64,000 nt of DNA from NCBI RefSeq assembly GCF_963676685.1, contig NC_092345.1, positions 25,505,585 through 25,569,584 on the forward strand, in the 5' to 3' direction. This stretch comes from Mytilus edulis (taxonomy: Eukaryota; Mollusca; Bivalvia; Mytilida; Mytilidae). The notes under the pieces were generated by a model, which saw nothing but the letters and a program-made list of their open reading frames with translations, made no database searches and was not told the DNA's origin. The position numbers were made by a program, and so were the translations under genes. Shown here piece after piece: positions 1 through 14,100 of this stretch (position 1 is its first letter; every line of letters begins with the position of its first letter).

Positions 1-1539
1 TTTTTTTTAGTTAAAGTAAGGTGATTAGAAATGATTTAAACAAATACATGAATTTTGAAGATCTAATAATCAAATGTTTATCATCAGTCTTATTTGTTAG
101 TGTATACATTTTGTGTAATTATATAAGAGAAGTGGTGACCAAAATCATAAATTTTTAATTCAGTAACCATTTGTAAATATTTGCCAAAATATATATGTAA
201 AATCAGTCAAGAGATGTATTAAATATGTCTTTAATGGTGAAAAAGTGTAATGTTTCAGGTCTGACACTGGCCCTTCTATTTGATATGATTTAAAGAATAT
301 TAACTGAAGATTCGTAACTTATATATGCCACATTTTTATCTTGGCCTAAATTCAACAGGGCTTTCACATTCTTATATCTTTTTTCATTCTGAGATTTTTA
401 AATGTTTCAATGATAATTAATTGATACATATTGGATTTATATAATTTTTTTGTATAGATTATTTCTTTTTGTTATTAAAATCCTGAAATTTCATATGTAT
501 ATATTCATTATCTTATATATTGTCAGATTAGTGATAGGTCTGCTGTTTATATCAATTATCTTATTAAAGTAAAAAAAATGTTTTCAAAAAGTATTTTATA
601 TTTGAAAAACTTCCTCACATGAAATTATATTTTCAAAAAAATATGTTTTGATAAAACACTTAAAATCAGAATCCAATCTTAATTAATTGGGATTGTCAGT
701 TTCGCTGTTGAAGGCGTGTTCTCTTGGTGCACTCAAGGCTGCCTCCCCAAAAAAAACTGGCTACCAAGAAAAAAAGTAAAAGTACTGAAAGTGTTGATAA
801 AACACAAAATCAGTCCATCAATCAATCGTTAAAAAACTGGATTTATATCTGATCTGTTTAGTAAAAAGAAAACTGGATAAAGATTATTTGTAAATTTAAC
901 CTTGTATCATACTAATTTTGTATTATGACTTGTTAAGTTTCATACATAGGTGCTAGTACATATGGATCATTTGCCAGTATCATTTTACATATAAGCAGAT
1001 CCATAAAAAGCTGAACTGACCATACTTTATACAATTTTCATCAGAATTTTTTGCATTTTCACAAATTCATTGTTTTTTTCTTGTTATTTGATATAAAGGG
1101 CATTTAGTGCTATTGGAACAAATATTTTGCCATAAGTGTTCAATATTTTGTAATGTTATTTTGCCAAAATGTGTTCATGTTAATCTGATGCAAAGAAATT
1201 CTCTTTACTTATATTTGTGTTCGTTAACATCCTACAGCTACACATACTATTGAAATGAAATAGATTTAAACATAATCAAATGTATTTATCAACCAAATGT
1301 GTTCACTTGGTATACATGTACAGATTCAGTAATTGTGTTCAGACATTAATATTTTATATTCAGGAACAATATTTTGCCACATAATGTGTTCAACTCTGTA
1401 CAGATTGGAATAATAAGCCATGGAATAAACTATATACCATCTATAATATTTGTTTTATACTTTATATGAATTATGGTGGAGTCATTTATTTTCGTGGATT
1501 GGGGTAAACTTGCAATTTTGTGTATATTTGGTTTTGCCA

Positions 1540-1790
1540 AAGTCTGTTCCGCTTCAGGTTCAAGTTTTTGGTCAAGTTGGTTTTTGATGAAGTGGAAGTC
1601 CAATTTAAGTACACATGTTCCCTATGATATATGATCATTCTAATTTAAATGCCAAATTAGATTTTTGATCCCAATTATTTTAGTCCACTGAACATAGAAA
1701 ATGATAGTGTGTGTAGGCATTCCTGTACTATGGACACATTGTTGTTTATTTTAAGGGATGAGGGATGGATATATATACCCTGCCATGTCC
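1540..1790 (+). repeat. Bivalve interspersed repeat in the unit (copies near 9738 and 17936)
   Basis: The segment includes the words tttggtcaagttggtttt, tgttccctatgatat and ctatggacacattgttg. The same words occur in the repeat at 41571-41870, so this is a diverged partial copy of that family. It is repeated once per 8.2-kb unit. Confidence 0.7.
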
Positions 1791-2062
1791 TATCTGTAAA
1801 CACTGCTGTCTTGTGCTTGATGGAGTGTTGAGCACCCGCAAACATATTACCTGCCACATTCAGTACTTTTCTTCCCAACATGAAACTTTTAACCAGCAGA
1901 AGGTTTTACCACAAGCATCACATAAACCTAATATCAATGTTCTATTATAATAAGGAGATGGTCAGACAGACATGTACACCTTACAATCATTCCATACTTC
2001 AATGTAAGTTGACCTATTGCTTTAAGTATTTGAAAAACAGATCAAAACACAATAAAATGCTT

Positions 2063-2622
2063 CACTGAGCACAGCCTGATACAACCGCAGAGGTTAAACA
2101 CTGAACAATTGGGACAAATTTCATTTTGGACACTATTCAAGCTTGATACTTTCAAAATTTGGATTGCTATCAAATTTTTGACATTATATAGGTTTCTGAC
2201 AAAACAAATGTCAAGATCTTGCAAATCTATTGTGCAATACTGTGCCATTAAAGATTTCTTCTTGAAACTATAAAAATTTGAAATTCCTAAACTGTTGGCA
2301 CAATAACCCCCAAGATGAATCCAAACCTTCTACTTTTTTGTATTAAACATTGTGGTACAATTTCAGAGCAATTGAAATACTTCTATACAAGTTATTATCC
2401 TGAAAGTAGAAACATGCTTCTTTTGGGCCCCTTATTCCTAAACAGTTGGGACCATTATCCCTAAAATCAATCCCAACCTTCCTTCTGTGGTATTGAACCT
2501 TATTTAATTTCAAAGAGATCCGTTCACATACACTAAATTTAGTCCGGAAACCAATGTGTCTTTGGATGAAGACATCATACCATTATACAATCCCAAAACA
2601 AATTTTATGGTCGTATAAAAAG
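2063..2622 (-). repeat. Composite repeat with TIR-like ends, short copy (also +8198 and +16395)
   Basis: It begins with gatacaaccgcagaggtt and ends with ttatggtcgtataaaa, the reverse of the ends of the long element at 35518-37133. It holds one copy of the palindromic cell attgtgcaatactgtgcc near 2228, which is expanded into a minisatellite in the long element. It is present in all three units. Confidence 0.65.
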
Positions 2623-2629
2623 CTCAACA

Positions 2630-3330
2630 TTGACCAATTTACCATGAAAATGAGGCCATGGCCAGCTTATACCAGCCAGACCAACATGTCACCTTGCAAT
2701 TTTTCCATACAGTTATATTAATATAGTTGACATATTGCTTATAATAGTACTTGGAAAAATACCAAAACACAAAAAACTTAACATTGACCAATGAACCATG
2801 AAAATGAGGTCAAGGATGTGATACCAACTAGACTGACATGTACAATATGTAGTAGACCTATTGCTTATAATACTTGAAAAACAAACCAAAACACTAAAAC
2901 TTAACCTTGACCAATAAAATTGGTCAAGGTCAGATGAAACCTTCCAGAATGACCTGTACCCTTTACAATTATGCATATACCACATATAGATGACCTACTG
3001 CTTATAGTATCTGAGAAACGGACCTAATCACAAGGTCAGAAGAATCCTGTCCAACGGACATGTAGGCCTTCCAAGGAACCTATATACCATACACAGGTTA
3101 TACTACTCAGAAAGTGAAATATTCACATGGAAAAAAAATAAAAATCAAGCAGTCACTGAACAAGGACAAAGGACATATGACGGACAGAAACTTTGTAACA
3201 TAAGGTATCTGCATTCTAAGAATGAAGCATCCAGAGGTCTTCTTCCTTCTGAAACATAAAGCTTTATACAAATAGTTTACTGTATAGTAATACCTGTCTT
3301 GCATTCAAATGTCTTGTGTAATGAAGTTTC
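2630..3330 (-). repeat. Bivalve minisatellite-bearing repeat, reverse orientation (in every unit)
   Basis: It is a series of degenerate monomers of roughly 120-170 bp built on accatgaaaatgaggtcaag, gacatgtac and gacctattgcttata, followed by a unique head segment (3110-3330) whose reverse complement matches the head of the repeat at 34322. There are no coding features. Equivalent positions in units 2 and 3 are shifted by about 8198 and 16395. Confidence 0.7.
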
Positions 3331-3459
3331 CATATTCATGTCTTGTCCTTTACCTTGTTTTCTTGATTAAGCTATATATTTTGTTGCCACATGAATTTCC
3401 CTTTGAGTATTATTGACATTATTATAACTAGATTTGATAAAGGATATGCAAGCAAGCTA

Positions 3460-4040
3460 AACATGTCTGCCAGACAGGGTTCACCTGAACTTGATCTCAT
3501 TTTTGGACTTCATCAGATATAAACAATTGGTCAACTAGATTTGGTGTGTGGATTTTTTGGGGGTTTATATGTCACTCTATTATGGTTATTTTAATCAATC
3601 TTTTAATTGTCATGGTGAAGTCTATTTCTTACAACATGTTCTCTCTCTCTCTATATATATAGTATGTCGAAATCAATGATAGTTTTGTGTGCATTTCTGT
3701 CTGGCAGGGTTCCTCTGACCTTGACCTTATTTGCAGGGTTTCTTTGGTCCATTTTAAGTTTTCTTTTTTAGGTTCTTGGGTACTTTATGCAATATATGAA
3801 CTTTATTTGTTGTATTCTTGATTGCAAGATGTACATGTCTGCTTGGCAGAATAATATGACATTGATATCATGTTCATGGTTCATTGGTCAACGCTGTTTG
3901 GTAGTATGTCGGTTTTTCAACTTATCACCAATTGGTTAACTAAATTTATAGTGTATGGAATGATTTTTAGGTGTACATGTATGTCTGGCAGGATTTATCT
4001 GATGTTGAATTCATTTTCATGGATCATTGATATTGTAAAG
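3460..4040 (+). repeat. Same minisatellite family in opposite orientation
   Basis: Degenerate monomers with acatgtctgcttggcag, ttgaccttatttgcag and catggttcattggtcaac occur on the plus strand. They face the reverse-oriented copy at 2630-3330, forming a loose inverted arrangement within each unit. Confidence 0.55.
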
Positions 4041-5846
4041 ATGTTATTCTTGTAGTAAAACTGATGGATGATCAGTTTAGAAATTGAGAAATCTCAGGAT
4101 GTGCCCTTTTGTGTAATATTTCAAATGATAGGCACAATAAGGACTTTTTAATGCATCTACATGTATCTACTATGTTGGCATAAATATTAATAATTATGAC
4201 ATTAAAGGTGTAATTCATTTTTCTGACTTTAACTGCCCTCTTGCACAAATCTTAAAGCATGTCGAAAAAAAAAGTCCAAGGACCATAACTCTGTACAAAA
4301 TTCTTAGACCGGAATAAATTTGAACTTGGGCTGTTACTTGTCATGATAAAACTATATACCAATTTTCCATTTAATATCTTCAGGAACGACGAAAAAAGTG
4401 AGGAAAACTAATTATTTGAGTGATTTTTCTTAGCCGAAGGACCACAACTCTGCACAAAATCATCAGACCAAAACCAAATTTTAACTTGATCTGTTACTTG
4501 TCATAATAAAACAAAAAACCACCAATTATCAGATCAAAATCTTAATGAAAGAAGAAAAATATGTTGAAAACTGATTTGAAACTTTGTTGATAGAGGACTG
4601 ATAAATAGACTTCTAAATATCTAATATTTTTATTTATTTTTTTGGGAAGGGGAGTACTGTCTCATTGACATATACTCTTATCTCCTTTATCTAGACAAAC
4701 AGCAGTCCAATCAAACTTAGAATAAAGCAAGATGAACCCCATCAAAATAGTGGATACATTCACGATTATGTTCATGTATGGTGGTAAAAATTCTCTGGAT
4801 TCATTTATTTTCTTTGATATTCGATTCCATGGTTTTGTCAAATTGTGCATACCATGCATAAAGCATATAGATCAATCATCTGTTGGACATTTAAATTTGT
4901 GGTTTATATGAACCCGTACCCAGGAAATCCATAAACATCAACATCCCAGGAGAATCTGCAGTTCTTAGAATATTATATGATTCTAATTTAAGCCTGCATT
5001 AACCACTTTTTGGGATCAGCTTTAAAAATTAACACTTACAAATTAGAAAAATTACTGATGTGTAAAATAATAAGTTTTATTCAAACAATATCACATAAAA
5101 ATGTTCTGTAATATGTAATTCTTCACATACATATCCATGCATTTACACTGAAACCATTCTTTTAATTACGTTCTAATTTTCATTTTATTCATCCGGTTAT
5201 AAAAACCTAAAAATTCTTTAAAGATGGTTGCATTTTTATTGTGAAATATCTCTGGAGATATGATTTATTAACTGTATGAAAAATGTACAAATTGAAACCA
5301 ATGTAAAATAAATTGAGGAGATGTGGTAAGGATGCCACTAAGAAACAACATACCAGAATTTAAAAGATGAAAGTATGCTTTCAGTGTAATATAACATTCA
5401 AAACAAAGAAAATCTACACATTTACTTCAGTCATCAAATGGTCATGACAGTGAAAAGAAAAAATGAAAAGAAACTACCAACATACTTAAGTTCACATTAT
5501 TTTGTCATACTATATACATTTTTGTATATTACTATATAAACAATTATAATTCGACATAATTTTTTGGTATATACATCACTTTTGTCTTAGAATTAGACAA
5601 ATGTTAGAGTCTAAATCTATTAAATGAATAAATGACGAATGATCAATGATAATAATATATTCAGGAAACTAACATTTCATATTCTTAGGAGGGGTAGATG
5701 GTAGTAGACTATATAAATAAAAAAAGGGGGGAAGTAGCCTCAAATTGAAAGAATAAAATAAATATTTTAATACTACATGTATAAATAGTGAATGAAATTA
5801 ACAATCATTCAGTTTTGCCATTAAAAATATATAGTACTAGAACACA

Positions 5847-6660
5847 CCCTTGATATCGCGGGTCTGTGACTGAATTAAAGAATATAACTATGCGTAAGCT
5901 TTATTTTAGTATTGGCATTGTCATCTGATAAAGTCATGCCGATTATAAGATGCACAGTTGTCTCTGCTTTCAACATCTTTCTGTTTGAACCCGTCAACCT
6001 GGAACTTATCAATTATTGGTATTATTAATTTTATTTGGAAAACAAAAGGGCGTGGAAAGGAGTATTTTTTAAATCAACAGCATTGTCCTTTATGAGTTAT
6101 AAATACAGTTGAATTATTTGATTCGCTGTTCAGTTACGTCATTCCGGCTAAACAAATTGAAAACTGTACATGCTGTACCTATACGCCTTATTTTAAGTCC
6201 AGATTTTATTATTCGTATTGAAGTCATACTGATTAAAATACTAAAATCTGGAACAATGTGACAATGATTGACTTTAGTAGTGTCAATCCTGTGATTACGA
6301 CCCGTGTATTTAGCAAAATCCTAAATACAGCTTTTGGTGGTGTGCCTGTCAGATGCGGAACGTACAGATAAGGTAATAGGTAACAGGTGAATATACTATT
6401 GGTATCGGTATCGGATTCAACCCGGAACTTCTTAATTATTGGCAATACTAATTATGTGGAAAACAAAAGGGTCTGGAGAGGTGTAATTTTTAATCAACAG
6501 CATTGTACTATATTAGTTATGACTTATGTATAAAGTTGAATTCTTTGATTAATCGTTTTTACGTGATGACGGCTGACAAATTGGACCTCGTAATTTTAGT
6601 ATTATAGATTCATTCATATCTGTTTTACCAGTTATTACATATAAATGTCTCAAGTAAGTC
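5847..6660. repeat. Internal duplicated repeat in the unit
   Basis: The segment at about 5985-6165 (acccgtcaacctggaactt, ggaaaacaaaagggcgtgg, atcaacagcattgt) recurs at about 6417-6595 with diverged wording (acccggaacttcttaatt, ggaaaacaaaagggtctgg). This gives an approximately 430-bp direct duplication. It is repeated in units 2 and 3. There is no coding potential. Confidence 0.6.
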
Positions 6661-7269
6661 TCAAGAAAATCTGTCCAGCAAAGCTATTAAAAATAATATT
6701 TTAATACACAATTTGGCTATATTATCATGATTATACATTGTAGGCAATGTTTTCATTTCCTTTCTGACCTTTTCTGGATAAACAATGATTTCAACATTTT
6801 ATACATATCGTATAAAAAACTAAATCCCAACTAAATATTATAGAAAAAATATTTCACATTAATTAAATTACCTTTGGGTTTCATCAGTTTTCATATATAT
6901 TTTATAAGAAAAAGAGGTGTACACATATACCAAACTTCAGTCCAAAATTTTCTTTTGTTTACTGAATTTCAGAACTGAATAATTATCAACAAGCATTTGC
7001 ACGAATCAATGCAATAACCATATTAATTGCAGTTTTTACAACAAATATATTCATGATATTGATTATTCTATATTAAATTAAGATTCTGCTCAGGAATGGA
7101 CAATAACACAGTCAGATGTTATTCCATGAAATATTCTGATTTATAAAAACCACCGTCCACAACATGAGAACTTGTCAGTGTTTAATCATTCACGATCAGC
7201 ATGTTCATACTTTCAACAATAACATATATTCTCCTTTCAACATCCATGCACCATCAAAGATCATTGTCC

Positions 7270-7358
7270 TTAAGTGTTCTTTACAGCATTATCTGGAACC
7301 TCATCAAATCCTTCATCCAAAAACTTTTCCTGTCTCACAGCAAACAAGGTATAAAAAT
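7270..7358 (-). pseudogene. Orphan COA3 exon 2, unit 1
   Basis: This is the terminal coding exon of COA3 without exon 1 next to it. On the minus strand it has an acceptor (ctctgttcag), 28 codons giving FYTLFAVRQEKFLDEGFDEV followed by 8 more residues, and a TAA stop. The reading frame is intact. Upstream, the COA3 intron is cut at 7872 and joined to sequence from another gene, so exon 1 is missing here. It could be used only by a COA3 transcript that skips 16 kb past the two nearer copies. I call it an orphan exon, not an independent gene. Confidence 0.8.
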
Positions 7359-8013
7359 CTGAACAGAGTTAAGGTAAATACAAGACTTTTCAAATGTATC
7401 CCTGTCATCCTGTAAACATGGTAAATTTGGAACTTTTGAGAATAGCAAAAATTGAAAATAGACAGATTTTGCAACAATAAATGTTTAAATTTTGATAGCA
7501 GAATAATTTAAGTAGTTTGTATACCTGTTGACTGGCATATGTTTCTGCCCCAAAAACATCTCTGATACAAGCCACAGTATTCTGACTTAAAACATGAATA
7601 CTTTAATATACAATGTACCAAGGTATTGGCAGTAAGCCAACCGTACAAGAGCTATATAGCTGGTCAAGATCATTAAAAACTTCCATTTGTTGTATTGGAA
7701 GTCTTTAAGTTTTACAAGCTGGACAAGTATGTCAGCAATAGACTGCAACTTGTGGATCCTTATAAACTTTACCCTTTATCATGTTTAAAGCCAAAGTGAT
7801 ATGATGACCCATTGGACTGGCAAAAATTATGGCCATGAGAGATGCTAGCTGCATATACCTTGCTCTTAAGGTTTAAAAAAGATCTGGTATAGGTTAAACT
7901 CAAAGATTTGCAAGCTACACAATAACTTACTTTGCTTGTCATGTGATTTTGTATGAAAAATATCAATGTTGATTATTGACGACATACTTTAAAAAAAACT
8001 TCTACTTTTTCAG

Positions 8014-8124
8014 GACCATGTGTTAATAGAGTTGAAACAGACCGGATTAAAAACAAGTGAAGGATTAGTGAGAAAAGACGATCCATTCTTGGTTGTCCAT
8101 CCAAATTATGTTATTGATTCATGA
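8014..8124 (+). CDS. Terminal exon of an unidentified gene, unit 2 copy
   Basis: A strong acceptor (acttctactttttcag) is followed by 36 codons and a TGA stop. The peptide begins [20 protein letters not shown] and ends [16 protein letters not shown]. Phase 0 is the only frame open from the acceptor to a late stop, and the composition is protein-like. I do not recognise the family. No preceding exon of the gene is in the window: the intron is cut 140 bp upstream at the unit junction. The exon recurs at 16211 with one amino-acid change, and a further copy should lie upstream of the window. It is either an alternative last exon of the upstream gene or an unused orphan. Confidence 0.6.
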   Translation, partial: DHVLIELKQTGLKTSEGLVRKDDPFLVVHPNYVIDS

Positions 8125-11100
8125 AATTGTTAGAAAACATAAATTGACTTACAAGAGAATAAGGAATTATAAGGTCACAAAATAATGGATTAAATTATTT
8201 TTTTAGTTAAAGTAAAGTTATTAGAAATGATTTCAACAAATACATTAATTTTGAAGATCTAATAATCAAATGTTTAATATCAGTCTTATTTGTTAGTTTA
8301 TACATTTTGTGTAATTATATAAGAGAAGGAGTGATAAAAATCATAAATTTTTAATTCAGTAACCATTTGTAAATATTTGCTAAAATATATGTAACATCAG
8401 CTAAGAGATGTATTAAATATGTCTTTAATGGTGAAAAAATGTAATGTTTCAGGTCTGACACTGGCCCTTCTATTTGATATGATTTAAAAAATATTAACTG
8501 AAGATTCATAACTTATACATGTATATGCCACATTTTTATCTTTGCCTAAATTCAACAGGGCTTTCACATTCTTATATCTTTTTTCATTCTGAGATTTTTA
8601 AATTTTTCAATGATAATTAATTGATACATATTGGATTTATATAATTATATTTTGTATAGATTATTTCTTTTTGTTATTAAAATCCTGAAATTTCACATGT
8701 ATATATTCATTATCTTATATATTGTCAGGTTAGTGATAGATCTGTTGTTTATATCAATTATCTTATGTATAAAAAAATGTTTTCAAAAAGTATTTTATAT
8801 TTGAAAAACTTCCTGACATGAAATTATATTTTCAAAAAAAATATGTTTTGATAAAACACTTAAAGTCAGACTCCAATCTTAATTAATTGGGATTGTCAGT
8901 TTTCCTGTTGAAGGCGAGTTCTCTCGATGCACTCTAGGCTGCCTCCCAAAAAAAAATGTCTACCAAGAAATAACCCAAAAGAACTGAAAGTGTTGATAAA
9001 ACACAAAATCAGTCAATCAATCAATCGTTCAAAATCTGGATTTAGATCTGATCTGTATAATAAAAAGCAAAACTGGATAAAGAATATTTGTAAATTTAAC
9101 CTTGTATCGTACTAATTTTGTATTATGACTTGTAAAGTTTCATACATAGGTGCTAGTACATATGGATCATTTGCCAGTATTATTTTACATATAAGCAGAT
9201 CCATAACAAGTTGAACTAACCATACTTTATACAACTTTCATCAGAATTTTTTGCATATTCACAAATTCATTGTTTTTTTCTTGTTATTTGATATAAAGGG
9301 CAGTTACTGCTATTGGAACAAATATTTTGCCATAAGTGTTCAATATTTTGTAATGTTATTTTGCCAAAATGTGTTCATGTTAATCTGCTGCAAAGAAATT
9401 CTCTTTACTTATATTTGTGTTCGTTAACATTCTACAGCTATGCATACTATTGAAATGAAATAGATTTAAACATAATCAAATGTATTTATCAACCAAATGT
9501 GTTCACTCAGTATACATGTACAGATTCAGTAACTGTGTTCAGACATTAATATTTTATATTCAGGAACAATATTTTGCCACATAATGTGTTCAACTCTGTA
9601 CAGATTGGAATAATAAGCCATGGAATAAACTATATATCATCTATAATATTTGTTTTATACTTTATAGGGATTATGGTGGATTCATTTATTTTCGTGGATT
9701 GGGGTAAACTTGCAATTTTGTGTATATTTGGTTTTGCCAAAGTCTGTTCCGCTTCAGCTTAAAGTTTTTGGTCAAGTTGGTTTTTGATGAAGTGGAAGTC
9801 CAATCTAAGTACACATGTTCCCTATGATATGATCTTTCTAATTTAAATGCCAAATTAGATTTTTGATCCCAATTATTTTAGTCCACTGAACATAGAAAAT
9901 GATGGTGTGTGTGGGCATTCCTGTACTATGGACACATTGTTGTTTATTTTAAGGGATGATGGATGGATATATATACCCTGCCATGTCCTATCTGTAAACA
10001 CTGCTGTCTTGTGCTTGATGGAGTGTTGAGCACCCGCAAACATATTACCTGCCACATTCAGTACTTTTCTTCCCAACATGAAACTTTTAACCAGCAGAAG
10101 GTTTTACCACAAGCATCACATAAACCTAATATCAATGTTCTATTATAATAAGGAGATGGTCAGACAGACATGTACACCTTACAATCATTCCATACTTCAA
10201 TGTAAGTTGACCTATTGCTTTAAGTATTTGAAAAACAGATCAAAACACAATAAAATGCTTCACTGAGCACAGCCTGATACAACCGCAGAGGTTAAACACT
10301 GAACAATTGGGACAAATTTCATTTTGGACACTATTCAAGCTTGATACTTTCAAAATTTGGATTGCTATCAAATTTTTGACATTATATAGGTTTCTGACAA
10401 AACAAATGTCAAGATCTTGCAAATCTATTGTGCAATACTGTGCCATTAAAGATTTCTTCTTGAAACTATAAAAATTTGAAATTCCTAAACTGTTGGCACA
10501 ATAACCCCCAAGATGAATCCAAACCTTCTACTTTTTTGTATTAAACATTGTGGTACAATTTCAGAGCAATTGAAATACTTCTATACAAGTTATTATCCTG
10601 AAAGTAGAAACATGCTTCTTTTGGGCCCCTTATTCCTAAACAGTTGGGACCATTATCCCTAAAATCAATCCCAACCTTCCTTCTGTGGTATTGAACCTTA
10701 TTTAATTTCAAAGAGATCCGTTCACATACACTAAATTTAGTCCGGAAACCAATGTGTCTTTGGATGAAGACATCATACCATTATACAATCCCAAAACAAA
10801 TTTTATGGTCGTATAAAAAGCTCAACATTGACCAATTTACCATGAAAATGAGGCCATGGCCAGCTTATACCAGCCAGACCAACATGTCACCTTGCAATTT
10901 TTCCATACAGTTATATTAATATAGTTAACATATTGCTTATAATAGTACTTGGAAAAATACCAAAACACAAAAAACTTAACATTGACCAATGAACCATGAA
11001 AATGAGGTCAAGGATGTGATACCAACTAGACTGACATGTACAATATGTAGTAGACCTATTGCTTATAATACTTGAAAAACAAACCAAAACACTAAAACTT

Positions 11101-14100
11101 AACCTTGACCAATAAAATTGGTCAAGGTCAGATGAAACCTTCCAGAATGACCTGTACCCTTTACAATTATGCATATACCACATATAGATGACCTACTGCT
11201 TATAGTATCTGAGAAACGGACCTAATCACAAGGTCAGAAGAATCCTGTCCAACGGACATGTAGGCCTTCCAAGGAACCTATATACCATACACAGGTTATA
11301 CTACTCAGAAAGTGAAATATTCACATGGAAAAAAAATAAAAATCAAGCAGTCACTGAACAAGGACAAAGGACATATGACGGACAGAAACTTTGTAACATA
11401 AGGTATCTGCATTCTAAGAATGAAGCATCCAGAGGTCTTCTTCCTTCTGAAACATAAAGCTTTATACAAATAGTTTACTGTATAGTAATACCTGTCTTGC
11501 ATTCAAATGTCTTGTGTAATGAAGTTTCCATATTCATGTCTTGTCCTTTACCTTGTTTTCTTGATTAAGCTATATATTTTGTTGCCACATGAATTTCCCT
11601 TTGAGTATTATTGACATTATTATAACTAGATTTGATAAAGGATATGCAAGCAAGCTAAACATGTCTGCCAGACAGGGTTCACCTGAACTTGATCTCATTT
11701 TTGGACTTCATCAGATATAAACAATTGGTCAACTAGATTTGGTGTGTGGATTTTTTGGGGGTTTATATGTCACTCTATTATGGTTATTTTAATCAATCTT
11801 TTAATTGTCATGGTGAAGTCTATTTCTTACAACATGTTCTCTCTCTCTCTATATATATAGTATGTCGAAATCAATGATAGTTTTGTGTGCATTTCTGTCT
11901 GGCAGGGTTCCTCTGACCTTGACCTTATTTGCAGGGTTTCTTTGGTCCATTTTAAGTTTTCTTTTTTAGGTTCTTGGGTACTTTATGCAATATATGAACT
12001 TTATTTGTTGTATTCTTGATTGCAAGATGTACATGTCTGCTTGGCAGAATAATATGACATTGATATCATGTTCATGGTTCATTGGTCAACGCTGTTTGGT
12101 AGTATGTCGGTTTTTCAACTTATCACCAATTGGTTAACTAAATTTATAGTGTATGGAATGATTTTTAGGTGTACATGTATGTCTGGCAGGATTTATCTGA
12201 TGTTGAATTCATTTTCATGGATCATTGATATTGTAAAGATGTTATTCTTGTAGTAAAACTGATGGATGATCTGTTTAGAAATTGAGAAATCTCAGGATGT
12301 GCCCTTTTGTGTAATATTTCAAATGATAGGCACAATAAGGACTTTTTAATGCATCTACATGTATCTACTATGTTGGCATAAATATTAATAATTATGACAT
12401 TAAAGGTGTAATTCATTTTTCTGACTTTAACTGCCCTCTTGCACAAATCTTAAAGCATGTCGAAAAAAAAAGTCCAAGGACCATAACTCTGTACAAAATT
12501 CTTAGACCGGAATAAATTTGAACTTGGGCTGTTACTTGTCATGATAAAACTATATACCAATTTTCCATTTAATATCTTCAGGAACGACGAAAAAAGTGAG
12601 GAAAACTAATTATTTGAGTGATTTTTCTTAGCCGAAGGACCACAACTCTGCACAAAATCATCAGACCAAAACCAAATTTTAACTTGATCTGTTACTTGTC
12701 ATAATAAAACAAAAAACCACCAATTATCAGATCAAAATCTTAATGAAAGAAGAAAAATATGTTGAAAACTGATTTGAAACTTTGTTGATAGAGGACTGAT
12801 AAATAGACTTCTAAATATCTAATATTTTTATTTATTTTTTTGGGAAGGGGAGTACTGTCTCATTGACATATACTCTTATCTCCTTTATCTAGACAAACAG
12901 CAGTCCAATCAAACTTAGAATAAAGCAAGATGAACCCCATCAAAATAGTGGATACATTCACGATTATGTTCATGTATGGTGGTAAAAATTCTCTGGATTC
13001 ATTTATTTTCTTTGATATTCGATTCCATGGTTTTGTCAAATTGTGCATACCATGCATAAAGCATATAGATCAATCATCTGTTGGACATTTAAATTTGTGG
13101 TTTATATGAACCCGTACCCAGGAAATCCATAAACATCAACATCCCAGGAGAATCTGCAGTTCTTAGAATATTATATGATTCTAATTTAAGCCTGCATTAA
13201 CCACTTTTTGGGATCAGCTTTAAAAATTAACACTTACAAATTAGAAAAATTACTGATGTGTAAAATAATAAGTTTTATTCAAACAATATCACATAAAAAT
13301 GTTCTGTAATATGTAATTCTTCACATACATATCCATGCATTTACACTGAAACCATTCTTTTAATTACGTTCTAATTTTCATTTTATTCATCCGGTTATAA
13401 AAACCTAAAAATTCTTTAAAGATGGTTGCATTTTTATTGTGAAATATCTCTGGAGATATGATTTATTAACTGTATGAAAAATGTACAAATTGAAACCAAT
13501 GTAAAATAAATTGAGGAGATGTGGTAAGGATGCCACTAAGAAACAACATACCAGAATTTAAAAGATGAAAGTATGCTTTCAGTGTAATATAACATTCAAA
13601 ACAAAGAAAATCTACACATTTACTTCAGTCATCAAATGGTCATGACAGTGAAAAGAAAAAATGAAAAGAAACTACCAACATACTTAAGTTCACATTATTT
13701 TGTCATACTATATACATTTTTGTATATTACTATATAAACAATTATAATTCGACATAATTTTTTGGTATATACATCACTTTTGTCTTAGAATTAGACAAAT
13801 GTTAGAGTCTAAATCTATTAAATGAATAAATGACGAATGATCAATGATAATAATATATTCAGGAAACTAACATTTCATATTCTTAGGAGGGGTAGATGGT
13901 AGTAGACTATATAAATAAAAAAAGGGGGGAAGTAGCCTCAAATTGAAAGAATAAAATAAATATTTTAATACTACATGTATAAATAGTGAATGAAATTAAC
14001 AATCATTCAGTTTTGCCATTAAAAATATATAGTACTAGAACACACCCTTGATATCGCGGGTCTGTGACTGAATTAAAGAATATAACTATGCGTAAGCTTT

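Larger units (their letters stand above)
1..7872. repeat. 8.2-kb tandem array, unit 1 (partial)
   Basis: This is the right-hand part of the first repeat unit in view; the window opens inside it. Position 1 corresponds to about 8199 and 16396 in the next units, so the period is about 8198 bp. From about 1760 onward it is almost identical to unit 2 (only scattered single-base differences), but 1 to about 1760 differs from units 2 and 3 at roughly one base in twenty by eye. Its content is older interspersed repeats plus an orphan COA3 exon 2 near the right end. The right border is placed at 7872, because the homologous sequence of unit 3 leaves the repeat at 24266. I found no complete gene inside the unit. 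Confidence 0.95.

Noticed and set aside
4662-4859. 65-residue minus-strand frame repeated in all three units
   Set aside because: Its conservation is explained by near-identity of the units. It ends in wording similar to mussel repeats (atgtcaatgagacagtactc) and has no domain.
7740-7880. Possible coding remnant on the plus strand (DPYKLYPLSCLKPK, DDPLDWQKLWP)
   Set aside because: There are stops within and no splice support. It lies inside COA3 intron 1 and could be a chance frame or a very old pseudogene fragment.
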